From Oikopleura dioica (lineage: Eukaryota; Chordata; Appendicularia; Copelata; Oikopleuridae): a stretch of DNA of 64,000 nucleotides. The DNA lies in contig OU015566.1 in assembly GCA_907165135.1 (NCBI GenBank), positions 870,501 through 934,500 of the forward strand, given 5' to 3'. Of the stretch, positions 52,860 to 63,757 are shown in pieces; positions within the stretch are counted from its first letter, which is position 1, and each line of letters opens with the position of its first letter. The notes beneath the pieces are model-generated. The model made no database searches. It was given only the letters and a program-made list of their open reading frames with translations, and was not told where the DNA came from. A program made the translations under genes and the position numbers.

Positions 52860-54553
52860 TTAACAGGAGCCGATAGCATTGACAGAACCATCAGAGCAGC
52901 ACTCTTTAATGCTCGAGTCGTAGATTTTCGACCCCGCGCAGCATTGGTTTCCAGAACCGTCGTTTGCAAACCGCATTGGGAATCTAGAAATGACAAATAA
53001 TACATGGCCTCTTCGACCCTCTCACCTGTTGGGAAACTCTCCGCAGCACTGTTTGAAATGATTTGGCGATCCGTGATTCGTGTTCATTCTTCCAAGGCAC
53101 TTGGTTCGGCTATCGAATCCTCCGTAGAACGCATGGTGGGCGGAATTCCATCCATCATCACTGGATGAAGCGGGGTCGAGTCCCATGGCAAGTGCTTTAT
53201 CGCATTCACAAGTGTTTCGTCGGCAGGAACCTGGTCTGTTTTCTGAAAGTTTAATTTGAAATGATACCCTTATTTTAGCAAGAAAAACTTACGGCATTCA
53301 ATTTCGGGCTTGCCAGTTACGGAGTCGTAGAATGCTCTGAACTTGTATCCGGTTTCTTCGGGCACACAAGAAGACGACTCTTGGAAAAATGAATCATTGA
53401 AAAAATGTGGGTTTTACCTCCTGCATCAGCTTTGACACAGGCGTAACAATCTTTGTGGTGCTTGCAAGTTTTATCGACGTTATCTTCGAGAAGATTGAAA
53501 ATTTAAAAAACCATAAAAAGATTTAATTTTTTGCTCTTTTGTATTTTCAGGAATATAAAACGCTGATTTTCTAAAGATAACAAAAGATTCCGCAGCGACC
53601 GCACTATAGGCTATAGCCTATAGGAATTTGTGAACTACTAAATTTGATATCAAAATATATTCAATCTGTCCTTGAGGCTTTCCACTTCCCTGTCTAAGCG
53701 GGTAGTCACCCATCTGAAAGCACCAGCAGCCATAAGTCCAGTATCTCGTGATATTGCTCTATAAACACCTCTCATTTACTCGCAAAAGAAACCTTCTACC
53801 TGGGAGTCGATAAAGTTGATCATACTCTCCATGTGAGAATATCTTCTGAGCAAATTTGGCGAGAGAACAGATCGCAATTCTGGCTCGTCAAAGATGGAAA
53901 TTTTCGGGGTTCCTCGGCCGGTTGGACCGCCGGAGACGGGAAATTCGCCCTGGAATCGGGGTACTTTTTCTTCCGCATATCGCGCTCCTATGGAAATTTA
54001 TCAGTTTTAAGGGGGTCCGGATTGGTTTCGGAGAATATAATATAATATAATATAGAAAACCAATGGGGACACCCTTAAGGAGCCCCCCGTCAGCTGTTTC
54101 CTTCGAAAAATTGAAATTTTTAAAAACACCAATTTTTGATTCTTAATGCGTCCCCAAGTTAAACTTGCTTCAAAAACTTGATAAGACGAAGATTCTAACA
54201 AGAAAAATCGATATTTTTGCCAATAGTAGGGCAAATTCGTCAATTTTCGGCGAAAAGCCCAATTTTCAATTGCGATTTTGAGGGTCTTAGAGTCGAGATA
54301 GACCCAAAATAAGCAGGGTCAAAATCGTTTTTTGACCCGTAGAATCCATTTCCGGGGTCAAAATTCAAAATTCCGAAATTTTATTTTTCAAAAAAAGCTG
54401 ACGGGGGGTGGTCCTTAAGGGGGTCCCCATTGGTATCGAAATATAATATGATATAATATAAACGGATTGGGACACCCTTAATGATATCTCTTTTTCTTTA
54501 CCTCGTCCAGCAGCGACGACACCCAGAAGAAGGGTTTTAGTGGTCAAAATCAT
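52860..54553 (-). CDS. Secreted Cys-rich protein with a PLA2-like domain and galaxin-like tail
   Basis: ATG at 54553 opens MILTTKTLLLGVVAAG (signal peptide). The next exon is RYAEEKVPRFQGEFPVSGGP ... RRYSHMESMINFIDSQ. Then RYWTYGCWCFQMGDYP with GSGKPQ, DNVDKTCKHHKDCYACV, YKFRAFYDSVTGKPEIEC and NTCECDKALAMGL: the calcium-loop, H-x-D-C-Y and ECD cysteines of secreted phospholipase A2. The end (FYGGFDSRTKCLGRMN ... QCCGEFP, then NQCCAGSKIYDSSIKECC) recalls galaxin-type CC repeats. PLA2 catalytic HD appears as HKD, so activity is doubtful. The intron before DNVDKTC fits only a GA-AG boundary (CAAG|GACAGA). A matrix or house-associated role is only a guess. Confidence 0.7.
54008..54480. mobile_element. 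Family A element nested between two ccaatgggg-type repeats
   Basis: A complete family A copy (54075-54418, ttaaggagccccccgtcagc ... ctgacggggggtggtcctta) sits in intron 1 of the PLA2-like gene. It is bracketed by similar pieces: 54008-54075 (tataatataatataatatag, ccaatggggacacccttaag) and 54420-54480 (gggggtccccattggt, atataatatgatataatata, gacacccttaat). Confidence 0.75.
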
Positions 54554-54559
54554 TCAGTG

Positions 54560-55600
54560 ATTTCTATTTTAAAAAAAGGGGGAAGAAGAAAAAGTGAAAG
54601 CTTCTGAAAAGTGTTTCCTTGTTTTTAAATGGCTGTTACTTTAGCCGTGCGCTAATCTGGCTGGATTGAAGCAAAAACCGGTCCTTCTGAAAATGGGTTA
54701 CGATTTCAAAGGAGCTTTTGTGAGAAGTAAAAGAGGAACGGACCGACTACAAGTGATATTCTTTTAAAAAAGGGTTTAGATTTTATGGGACGAGATTTTG
54801 AAAGAAGCTTCTGAAGTTATTTCTTCTCTGTTACCTTCGTAAATAAAAATGAACGATAAAACAGCTCTATTTTCCTACAATTTCCTACAGACTTGCCATA
54901 TAAATTGCTTCGGTTAGCTTATAAGCTTAGTTAAGTTTATAACAAAACTCATTTTCTTGCTTTTTTTCTCAAAAAATCAGGATGACAGAGGAAGTGAGAG
55001 AAGAAGAGAACGTTTCAAAAGGGGTATTTTTGATAAAATCGGTACAATTAGCAAAATAATTAAGATTTTGGCGAAGTTTCGGACGATCATCATCTCTCAA
55101 TGGGTTCTACTAACAGGTTATTATTTATTTTGAAGATTATTATAAAATATAAATTATTATTGAAGAGAGGTTCGATTTTCCGTAAATTCGATTTTCCGTA
55201 AATTCGATTTTCCGTAAATTCGATTTTCCGTAAATTCGATTTTCCGTAAATTCGATTTTCCGTAAATTCGATTTTCCGTAAATTCGATTTTCCGTAAATT
55301 CGATTTTCCGTATATTCGATTTTCCGTGAGTTACGGAAATTATTGAAAAGCATATTTTAAGCTTCCATTCCTTTGACGATAACCAGCGTCTGCATCACAA
55401 GTGAAAGCAAATAATCTGTTGAAAGGAGAGATATTGAAATATTTTCTTATCCCTATAAGAATAAAATTCATTTTTTATCTTTTACAGAACGACTCGGTGG
55501 CCATCCTATTATTCTTAGATGCATTATGCATCTCGTGAGCTTTGGTTTTATAAATAGCAAAAATTAAATCTCTTTTTGTTCCTTTCAAAACCAAAAAGAA
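54560..55600. other. Interval with no gene apart from a tandem array
   Basis: No supported exon. Holds the 16-bp array listed next. Short frames on the - strand here are products of the array. Confidence 0.55.
55168..55327. repeat. 16-bp tandem array
   Basis: About ten near-identical units of ttcgattttccgtaaa in direct order, with variants only at the end (gtata, gtgag). The lack of spacers rules out a CRISPR array. Confidence 0.9.
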
Positions 55601-55605
55601 GTAAT

Positions 55606-55999
55606 ATGGACTCTTACTCTTTCCGCCGCTATCTTACGAAAAATACCTGCTCATCACGAACAGAACTTGATGATCTTCGTTTACCGGATGATCTCCCTGC
55701 AGAACATGATTTTAGACAAGAAAACGAATCAGAAAGAAGGCGAAAAGAGAAAAAATGTCCAGCGATGTCGGTCAAGGATCGGATTATTTTTTAAAGAGTT
55801 ATTTATCAAAGACGTTTTTAACCCCGATTTTATCCGTAACGAGTTACACACGGCTCTTATGATTCTTGCGGGTGGTCGTGTAACGCAACGTGCAAGTCGA
55901 AACGACATCAGAAAGGAAGCAGAGGCCATCTTGATCAGAGATTTCCGAGTCAGTAGAAAATTTTTCTCCACTGATATCGGATCAAGGGTGGTTGCTTAA
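55606..55999 (+). CDS. Unrecognised charged protein, frame change in the middle
   Basis: MDSYSFRRYLTKNTCSSRTE ... RRRKEKKCPAMSVKD (from 55606) continues, if 19-20 bases near 55770-55790 are skipped, as ELFIKDVFNPDFIRNELHT ... NDIRKEAEAILIRDFRVS to a stop at 55999. The second half looks like a compact helical domain. An intron of that size would be exceptional, so either the splice is different or the gene carries a frameshift. Confidence 0.4.
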
Positions 56000-56059
56000 T
56001 AAGCTTTATTCCTTTCAATTTTTCTTTGAGTTCTGCGCGTATTATTTATTATAAAAAGC

Positions 56060-56623
56060 CAAATATGCGATCTCGATGAGAGATGCAACCAATTCAAAGA
56101 TTTGCAGTCCGTGCTAAAAATTATCGAAAAATTACTTGACATGGCTTACCTTCAGATGTTATTGAATCTAATCTCCATTCTAATTGGAATGATCTCTTCG
56201 GGTTTCGGAACATGTATTTTCATGGCTAAACCTGAAGTCCCGCTGGCAAAGAAAAAACTTCTCTTCAACATTCATGTAATAATCAAAATTGAATTTCTGT
56301 TGGCTGAATTTTTTATTTAGACAACTATTTTCATCGTCGTGAGTGTTGGAAGCCTTTTATTCGACGTTGTTACTTTTGGTCGGAAAATGGCAATTTATAT
56401 TCCATTTGGAGGTGAAGCCGATCTTTTATCAAAGATTCAGCCCGAGAGATATTTTGCAATTCGAAGTCTCCTGCTTTCTTTAAACTTAGCTTCTATCATT
56501 CTTGCTGCTTGGGCCCTTTCAATACAGGTTTGATAGGCGCTCTTATTTGTTGATCGCTAAAGTAATTTACAGTATGGTTGCAAGAAGAAGACCTCAGTCA
56601 ACAGCTCAGAAGAAAATCCATAA
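56060..56623 (+). CDS. Small multi-pass membrane protein
   Basis: The frame reads KIIEKLLDMAYLQMLLNLIS then ILIGMISSGFGTCIF (TM1), KKKLLFNIH at an exon end, TTIFIVVSVGSLLFDVVTFG (TM2), a loop with PFGGEADLLSKIQPERYF, SLLLSLNLASIILAAWALSI (TM3) and a short tail YGCKKKTSVNSSEENP, TAA at 56621 with AATAAA 12 bases on. Probably starts at MAYLQ (56141) or in an earlier exon. Tetraspan-type, family not recognised. Converges with the next gene. Confidence 0.6.
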
Positions 56624-56742
56624 TTATTTTCTATAAATAAATGAGTTTATTAATTCGATAACCAGTAAAAACAGTATCAAATCTCGTACGATGGACAGAT
56701 ATATTTTCGAGCTCATTCTCGAATATCGCTTCTTCATTTGCT

Positions 56743-57974
56743 CTAGATGGCGCGAACAAGTTTTCCTTTTCGGACCTTAAATTTTGTCGTCTCGACGAAA
56801 GAAGACTTGTTGGATTTTTTGAGAATTCGTTCAGCTTCGATGGATCGGAGAGGGTTGGAGTTGATGCAGGTTGCGTGGAAGTGGTCGAGTTCTTCGTCCC
56901 AGAAATAGGCATGGACTGAGATAAAGGGGTAAGGGTGAGGGTTGCTTAAGATTGCTTACCTTGAGGATGAATGGACATCTGATCGCAGTAAAAGAAGAAA
57001 TCCCCATTCTCCAACATGGCACTTCCTCTGAGCGTATTTGGCGTGCCGATTTCGTCGCTTCTGATCAAGTAAATCATCTCCCCGGATGGTCGTGATCCGA
57101 CTTGGAAGGTGCTTGGTCCCCAAAATTGGCAAGTTCCGTGGGTGATGCTCATCTGAAGGCCGACAGTCCAGGAGTTTGTGCTTGTCAACGATTCTGGAAC
57201 GCGGACTTGGTAGAGGAAACCAACTTGGCCGTTTTTGTTCCAGAGGTCGAGGCGCGCTAGAAAAGGGGTGAATTAGGGGGAGAAGGGTTGAAATACCGAG
57301 AGTGTTGGAATAGCAAGTGGGGCTTGGGCATCGTTTTTCAGATCCGTCGTACCAGAACTTTGGGATCGTGCCGCTGTAGAAGTCTTTTGAGCAAGTCGAG
57401 ACATCAGGGTCTTTTTCGGATTGAAAAATTTCATGAAAAATTGTGATTTAGGATTTTTTCTCTTATTAGTAAAAATATAAATCCGTTCCTGGAGTGCTGT
57501 TAGGAGTAGTCGAAGAAGTTGTCGAGATGGTTTCATCGCAGTGGCATTTGAAGGAAGAGATCTTGTCGAGAACGAGTTTGCCGAGGGTGATGTCGAGACG
57601 GTTATGATCGTAGCTGGTGAAGTTGGCGAGATGTTGTTCGAATCGGTTGCGGTTGAAAGTCTCGAGCTGGCAGGTCTGGTAGACTTCCAAGTGCTTGATG
57701 TTGTTGTTGTATTGCTAGAAAAAAGGATAGGAGGAGGATAAATTGCAGTTAACATTGGTTTACCATGGTTAACCGCCGTTTGAAACCAAGAAACCCTTAC
57801 CTTGTATTTATCTGATCGTCTCATATTGTCAACCTCTTCGCCGCTATAAATGACAATTGCAGATCCATCGACATCATCACCACTGTTCGAAACAGTCGCA
57901 CAAGGAGGACCGAGCTCTACGTCCGCTCGAACTCCACTCGAAGCAAGAAGCGTCAAAAAATTTGCAAATTTCAT
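56743..57974 (-). CDS. Secreted protein of about 340 residues, unknown family
   Basis: ATG at 57974 opens MKFANFLTLLASSGVRA, a signal peptide. Exons then give ELGPPCATVSNSGDDVDGSA, EVYQTCQLETFNRNRFEQHL, ISSFKCHCDE with a Ser/Thr linker, CSKDFYSGTIPKFWYDGSEK, LDLWNKNGQVGFLYQVRVPE, SWTVGLQMSITHGTCQFWGP, MIYLIRSDEIGTPNTL and AYFWDEELDHFHATCINSNP, stop at 56743. The W-rich VGFLY...NSWTVGLQM piece recalls beta-sandwich carbohydrate-binding modules, but this is only a resemblance. The intron after NSTP works in frame only with a GA-AG boundary (CCAG|GAACGG ... AAAAAG). Even Cys content suggests disulfides. Confidence 0.68.
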
Positions 57975-57999
57975 TTTTTTTTGTTTTTTTTCTGGTATT

Positions 58000-58350
58000 C
58001 AGAAAAAAATGGAGAAAGAAAAAGTTCTTGTTTGAAAAATCTTGAGTGCGACCTGGTTTTATACTTTGATAATCGAAGACAGCTGGGGTCATCAAAAAGC
58101 TGTACGACCTCGGACTCTCGTGGCGACCGTAATTATGAAAGAGAACTTTACGCAGAATACGTAAGCCAGGCGATAATGGAAATTCCTTACGTGTGAGTCA
58201 AAAATTTCTGAAGTGGACTTCGAACTTTGAAAAATATATTTCAAGGAATTTTTCAGAACTAAATTGAGTAAAGATTTTTTCCATTAAGGAGGTCGAATAA
58301 TTTTTTTTTATTAAAAAGTAAACTGCTTAAAAGTATTGTCGGATTTTATT
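58000..58350. other. Intergenic interval between two - strand genes
   Basis: Promoter side of the secreted-protein gene and 3' flank of the pseudokinase gene. No exon or repeat seen. Confidence 0.45.
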
Positions 58351-58351
58351 T

Positions 58352-61300
58352 TTACATCAAATCACATGAACTTTCAATTTTATCATCTGAATCAGATTTT
58401 GATGGATTTATAAGGGTGATGGAGTAAGCTTGCGGAAGAAGGTACCAAGTTTCTGTTTTCATGTGTTGATAGTGTTCATTGACGAGAGCATTGAACATGT
58501 TATCTTCGTTGTAGACATAATCGTTAAATTTTTTTAAACAGGCAATCATCATTTCTTCTGATACGTAATAGGGATTCGTCAACGGAATTTTAAGTTGAGC
58601 CGAAGGAATGTTAATCAAACTGTTTGAGATGATGAAGTTTCTGTTTTCGACTCGATCGAGAACCATTTGGTGAAAATCGACCTCGCCCGTAGGATGTAGA
58701 AAAGCGCCTGTTACTGTGAGAGGTCGTTCGAATACAAAATTGGTGTGGAGATGAACTTAAAAATATTTAGATCATAGTAAAATAAAGTTAAGAATTATAC
58801 TTTGTTTGTAGGAGAAAACTGGTTTCGAGTATTCATAAAAATAATTTTTGTTTGAAGTGTTTATGATGTCCCATCCACTTTTCATAAGATACGTCTCGAA
58901 TTTAAGTCTTTTAAGAAGTGTCTCAATATCGTTGCATTGGAAGTCTTGTTCACGTTTATTGGGATTAAGATTAAATCCAGCCATGCTTCGAGGATAAATT
59001 ATCATTGTCAAAATAGCCAAAAGCTTCTCCAGAGAAAAACAATCATCCAATTTATCAGCTGGAATGTTTAGATCATTCTTTATTGCCCATCTTAAGATCA
59101 CACTGACGGATATCGGAACGCAAAGATCGGTTTCCTTCTGATTCAAAACTCTTCTGGTGACATTTTTGAAATCGAAATTAAGATGTCTCGACAACTGCTG
59201 TTCTTCTCGACAACGATTGTTCTTTCAAAGAAATGATCTTCGGTATGTGACATAACATGGCAACTATGTTCTTTTTTGTAGAATATTATTGTCTAACTTC
59301 ATAAGCTTTTCCAAACAATTTGAGTCTTTTAAGGACCCCCGTCAACTTTTTCGAAAATCAAATTTTAATATTTAAAAATTTTGACCCCGGAAATGGATTT
59401 AACGGGTCAAAAAATAATTCTGTCGAAAAATTTGATTTTTCTTGGTCCGAAATTCCTCTTATCGAGTTTGTGAAGCAATTCTAGCTTGAGGACGCTTTGA
59501 GAACAAAAAATTTGGTGTTCTTAAAAATTTCCATTTTTCAAACGAAGAAGGTGGGAAGTCGATGAAATTACTCAGATAAATCTCGAATGAATCACAAATT
59601 GTTTATCCTTATCATACAGCCGTATTTGTCATTTAACCAATCAGGCCTTCGGCACTCTGGCGAATAATTTCGGGTTACCTTAACATTTTAAAAAGTATTT
59701 GAATGAAATATGTAATAAGTACAATTATTTTCCTCTTTGACATTTTAGGTCCCAAATTTTCATGAAAATGGCCACAAAAATGGGCAAGAGTCTTCAAAAA
59801 AATATTCCGCCGTAAAGGCTTAAATTTTTTTCTTCGATAAATGTCTCTTTTGAAAATGGCAAATTTAATCATCGGGCTGTTAATGTGTGGGCTGCTAGGT
59901 TTTAGAAAAAAATTGTAGGGACAAATGACGAGATCGAGCGTCAAAGTCGACCTGACTAAGTGTTTTTAGCTATTTTAAGTCGACATTTTCCGATTTTTGG
60001 TCATTTTTGGCATTTTTTTGAAGATGATTTGATTCCAATGTGATTTTTACGCTAGAAATAGATTGTTCGAGAAAAATATTATTTTATTTCATAGACTAAC
60101 TGTAAGTTAACGCCGAAAATTAATAATCATTACTTAATTCTTGACCACCACCCCCTTAAGATGAAGAAAATGTCCACAAAATTTAGGTCCACAAAAGAGG
60201 AAAAACAATATCTAGTATATTATTTGTGTCAGTTACTTTTATAATCTCCGAATGTATTTTTCGTTTATCGGATTTAGTAATAGGTTTGTAAAGAAGGCTC
60301 CATGCTGTTTTCCAATCGCAAAATAGGAAAACATATATGCTGCTTATATGACCGTTTGGATCAGTTTCACTTCCCAAAAGTTTCTCTGACGATCGAGAAA
60401 TAATTTGAGGACTATTACAAAATCCAGGGGTTCCCGCGACTAAAAAATAATCTTGACAAATAAACGGGAAATCAAAGACCTTACATAAGTACTCCTCTGA
60501 TCTATATTTGCTTCCTCTTCTTGCGTATCCCATCTCAAAATAACTTTCCCTTATAGTTCTGATTTCAACAAGTCCGAAGTCAATCCATTTTGGTTCATTT
60601 TTGAAAAGAAGTATATTTTCTAGTTTTTCGTCATAATGAAGCAATCCAGTCCGATAAAGATAAATATGTCCATTTGCAACGCCGTTTGCAATTTCGATCC
60701 TCTCCATTATTGATAAATCTTCATTTTTTAGCCTGGACCTTAGATCAGAATCGCATTTTTCCATGATTGTTATCCATCCAACACAATCATCATTTGAGTA
60801 AATTTCGACGTTAGAAAAATTTTTTATGACATTTTTATGATAAGGAATAACTTTTTCTTTATCCTTTTTCTTAGGAATATAAAGATCAGGCAAATCGTCT
60901 TTAAAGGATTGATCATCGTAAGCGTTATTTTATACTTATAAATTCTCTAAACAATATAAGTACGTTAATAAAACTTGACTCGTTTGAGAAACATCAGGTG
61001 CTGCTTATCGATTCAATAGATAAGCTCGCGAGGTAGAAAGATTATTCCGAGTTGAAAAGCAAAGTCGCAGCATTAGAAGAAGAGAGAATGAAATAATTAT
61101 TGCAAATGATTATTCTGATAATTTTTCTAGTTTACAAGAAAGTATTTCCGATAAGATATCAAACCCACTCAAAACTTGTTGATTCAAAAGGACCATCTTT
61201 AAAAGGATAAGGCTTCTCTGCCTCTTTCGCAATTTTGTAATCTATGTAAATTTGAAGACTAAATCGCATGAATTATTTACCTTTTGATAGATATGTGCGA

Positions 61301-62214
61301 AAAGAAAGCGTCTTATCTTTCTTTGAGAAGAGAGTTGTATCAAAAGTTTGAATTCGAATCGCAACCTCAAAGCGGGAGTTACTGAATAGCGCCGCCTTTT
61401 CAGCAGTTATGAAAGATTTTCGGCGTTACAATGAAGATTTTCTGTTTTTTATCAAAACTCATATTTAAGTTTATACATATACAGTAGAGAGTAGTTAATT
61501 GTCAAGAGTCGTAGTCTAAATTATCTTCAGATTTTGGCATAGATGAACACTTTATAAAGCACGTGACAGGCAAGAGGCCTTATCGCGCGCATTTTTCTGG
61601 AAGAAAACTCATGAGTTTGGCGTGGCCAAACTCACACCCTTGATCCGAATAATTTGTTTTGGTATGAATGTGTTTTACGAGACCCGGTTTGTACCGGACC
61701 GGGCAGTGCAGGGCTGCGCAAGGCGGCGATATTAAGTACCCCACTCAAGACCATCGATCTCCTGTTGAATAATAAGAGCTTCCCCACCAGCCGATATGAT
61801 TTTATCTTCCAATGCGTGATCCAATTCCCAATCTCCACTTTCTTCATTCAACTGACTACGTTGAATTTTTTTCCCTTCAAGATAACGGTTTTTCATGAGT
61901 ATATTTTTTTGAAACGGTGTGGCTCTCCATTCGAAAGATCTCCTTCTATATTGCTCAGTTTCTCTCGCTGAAACTTTTCCTATTCCATCTTTGAACGTAA
62001 CCTCTTCCCATAGAGCGAGAGTGTCATCGTCAAAAGTCATTCTTTCAACTGACAAAATCAATCTGTCCATATCATTTCTGCTCGTCGACCTTTTGATTTT
62101 CTCTAGAAAAGGATGAAGCCATCTCTCAATATTCTCCTTTGTCAATTCTTTTGGATGATTTTCGATAGAATATGGGTCGTAATCTTCACCGAAGAAATTT
62201 TTGAAATAACTCAT
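58352..62214 (-). CDS. Pseudokinase-LCVPIS protein, copy 2 (apparently intact)
   Basis: ATG at 62214 (MSYFKNFFGEDYDPYSIEN). N-terminal helical domain (LTKENIERWLHPFLEKIKRS), then kinase-like motifs: ISAGGEALI (Gly-loop region), RFEVAIRIQTFD (Arg where VAIK has Lys; exon about 61375-61290), LLHYDEKLENILL (HxD, K and N kept) and WIDFGLVEIR (DFG). Then GYARRGSKYR, FCDWKTAWSLLYKPI and, in the C-terminal domain, NQKETDLCVPISVSVILR, IIYPRSMAGFNLNPNK, VHLHTNFVFERPLTVTG, KTETWYLLPQAYSITL, stop at 58352. Frame is kept across all visible exons, unlike copy 1. Introns at 61.4-61.73 and 59.2-60.18 kb are long and carry insertions. Lys to Arg in both paralogues suggests a pseudokinase or altered ATP binding. 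Function unknown. Confidence 0.72.
59329..59546. mobile_element. Family A element, partial
   Basis: Starts ttaaggacccccgtcaactt and carries the inner gaccccggaaatggattt...cgggtcaaaaa; ends at aaaatttccatttttcaaac without the right TIR. In an intron of pseudokinase copy 2. Confidence 0.65.
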
Positions 62215-63580
62215 TTTTTAAAAACTCATCTATGAATCTCTAACGAAATCTTTGATGCTTTGCGCCGCTTCCTGAATTCAAAAGTCTTGAAAGATGACAA
62301 TTCAAATATAAGCATAATGAGTTTATGGCGTTTACAAACTTAATAGTCAACATATTCTCGACATGAAAAATGATTTTAAGTGTTTGTCAAGCCGAATTGA
62401 AATTTTACAAAATAGAGCATCTGTATATATTCGCATGTTTTATATATAATTGAAAACAGCAAGTCCGAAGAAACAGCTCATCTCGCCCAGGTGTGGCTTC
62501 TTCTTTGAAAAATTTATTGTTTCCTGTGAGCCATTTTGTTGAAATCCCTTTCGGTGCAAAATTGACCTTTTTATCTCGGAATTATCGTCCTTATCCTCGC
62601 TTCCCACATTTTTTCAGCACATTTCAAGACGATTTTCAGCAAGAAAAAAAGTTGATTTATGCTTGTTTTATTGATGATTATAAGTTGTAAATTATGATGC
62701 CAGCAGAGAAATGATCAAAGAGCACGAGTGATTAAGCGATTTATTATCTTAGCTCGTTTCTTTCATTCGACTTACATATTGAGAGAGAGAGGGAAAATGA
62801 GAAGCTGCTTCCGGACCGGAAAAAGGAGAAAGTAAGTGATGTTTTTCTTAGTTTGGTAAGCTGCCTTTTTGACGATGATTTTTCGTAATATGAGGCTTTT
62901 TTGAAAAAGGAAAAAGTACATGTAAGCAGGGGTACTCCTGCGGAGAGTGACTGTTTGCTGATAAGAGTTTTTCGCTTGCCTTTTGGCATTGACCATGGCA
63001 AGATTAACAACTCAAGAGTCTTTTCCATATGGTTCTGAGTGGGTCGCTGCCAACTTGCACGAATAGCGGAATTAATAAGCCAATAGAGAATTTCAGAAAA
63101 TCAGAAATATTCAATAAGGTAGGCCCTTTCCTGGCAGACATGGACTTTTTGGTTTCGGTTTGGTTTTCAACATTGAACAGAAAAATTAAAATCGCGACTT
63201 CAAAAGTGTTAAATATATTATGGTTGCCTGTTGTCTTCTGAGGTTTACAAGCGTTTTACCCTTGAAAAATACAGTATTGCGAATTTTCGTTTTCTTATCA
63301 GTTAATATCAGTTTTCTAAGGATTTTCGAAAAAATTTTACTTCAATTATCGATAAAAAAATTATTTCATAATTTAACTTATATATTTTTCAACAAAAAAA
63401 TTTTAATCAGCTAATTGCTGGAAAAATCAATAATTCATTTAAATTGAAGATATTCTTTATTTTATTCATTCAAAATTCAATTATGATAATTGAGGTTGAT
63501 AGGCATTGATATATTTTGAAAATGGAAATCATAGAAGAGAGAAAAATCGTGCCCAAATCGACCCTCTTCTTCCTCCCCAC
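62215..63580. other. Interval with little gene signal
   Basis: Probable promoter of pseudokinase copy 2 (62.2-62.45 kb). An ATG frame on the - strand (62996-62772, MVNAKRQAKNSYQQTVTLRR) and a + frame at 62493-62690 are short and lack support. A 31-codon + ORF at 63522 overlaps the next feature in antisense. No repeats of note. Confidence 0.4.
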
Positions 63581-63757
63581 CTATTCCAGCGGGAAGTTTG
63601 AAAAGCTTCTCAAGTGAGCGAGCAAAGTGCAAATGCATCTCTTTAAATCATCGTCGTGTCCAACGTTGATGACGCTGCTCAGCGTGAGACGATGATAGGC
63701 CACAGCCCAAAGCGTTTTTCTTAATCCCCGAAGCCAGTTCAAAAGGTGCCAAGGCCA
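63581..63757 (-). CDS. Probable C-terminal exon of an unrecognised protein
   Basis: After an aaataaaag acceptor the frame reads WPWHLLNWLRGLRKTLWAVA ... SVINVGHDDDLKRCICTLL and ends FSNFPLE, TAG at 63581; 59 codons of clearly protein-like, locally GC-richer sequence. The rest of the gene would lie towards or beyond the window end, where I see no matching exon. Confidence 0.4.
   Translation of the reverse strand, partial: WPWHLLNWLRGLRKTLWAVAYHRLTLSSVINVGHDDDLKRCICTLLAHLRSFSNFPLE

Noticed and set aside
55168-55327. CRISPR-like repeat array
   Set aside because: The 16-bp units are contiguous with no spacers, in an animal genome; it is a simple tandem repeat.
57273-57974. Single 233-codon ORF on the - strand as one uninterrupted protein
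   Set aside because: Only its first 58 codons are in the true frame. After the GTAAGG donor the conserved-looking sequence continues in another frame with introns.
59675-59944. 89-codon - strand ORF within pseudokinase copy 2
   Set aside because: Lies in an intron; no counterpart in copy 1.
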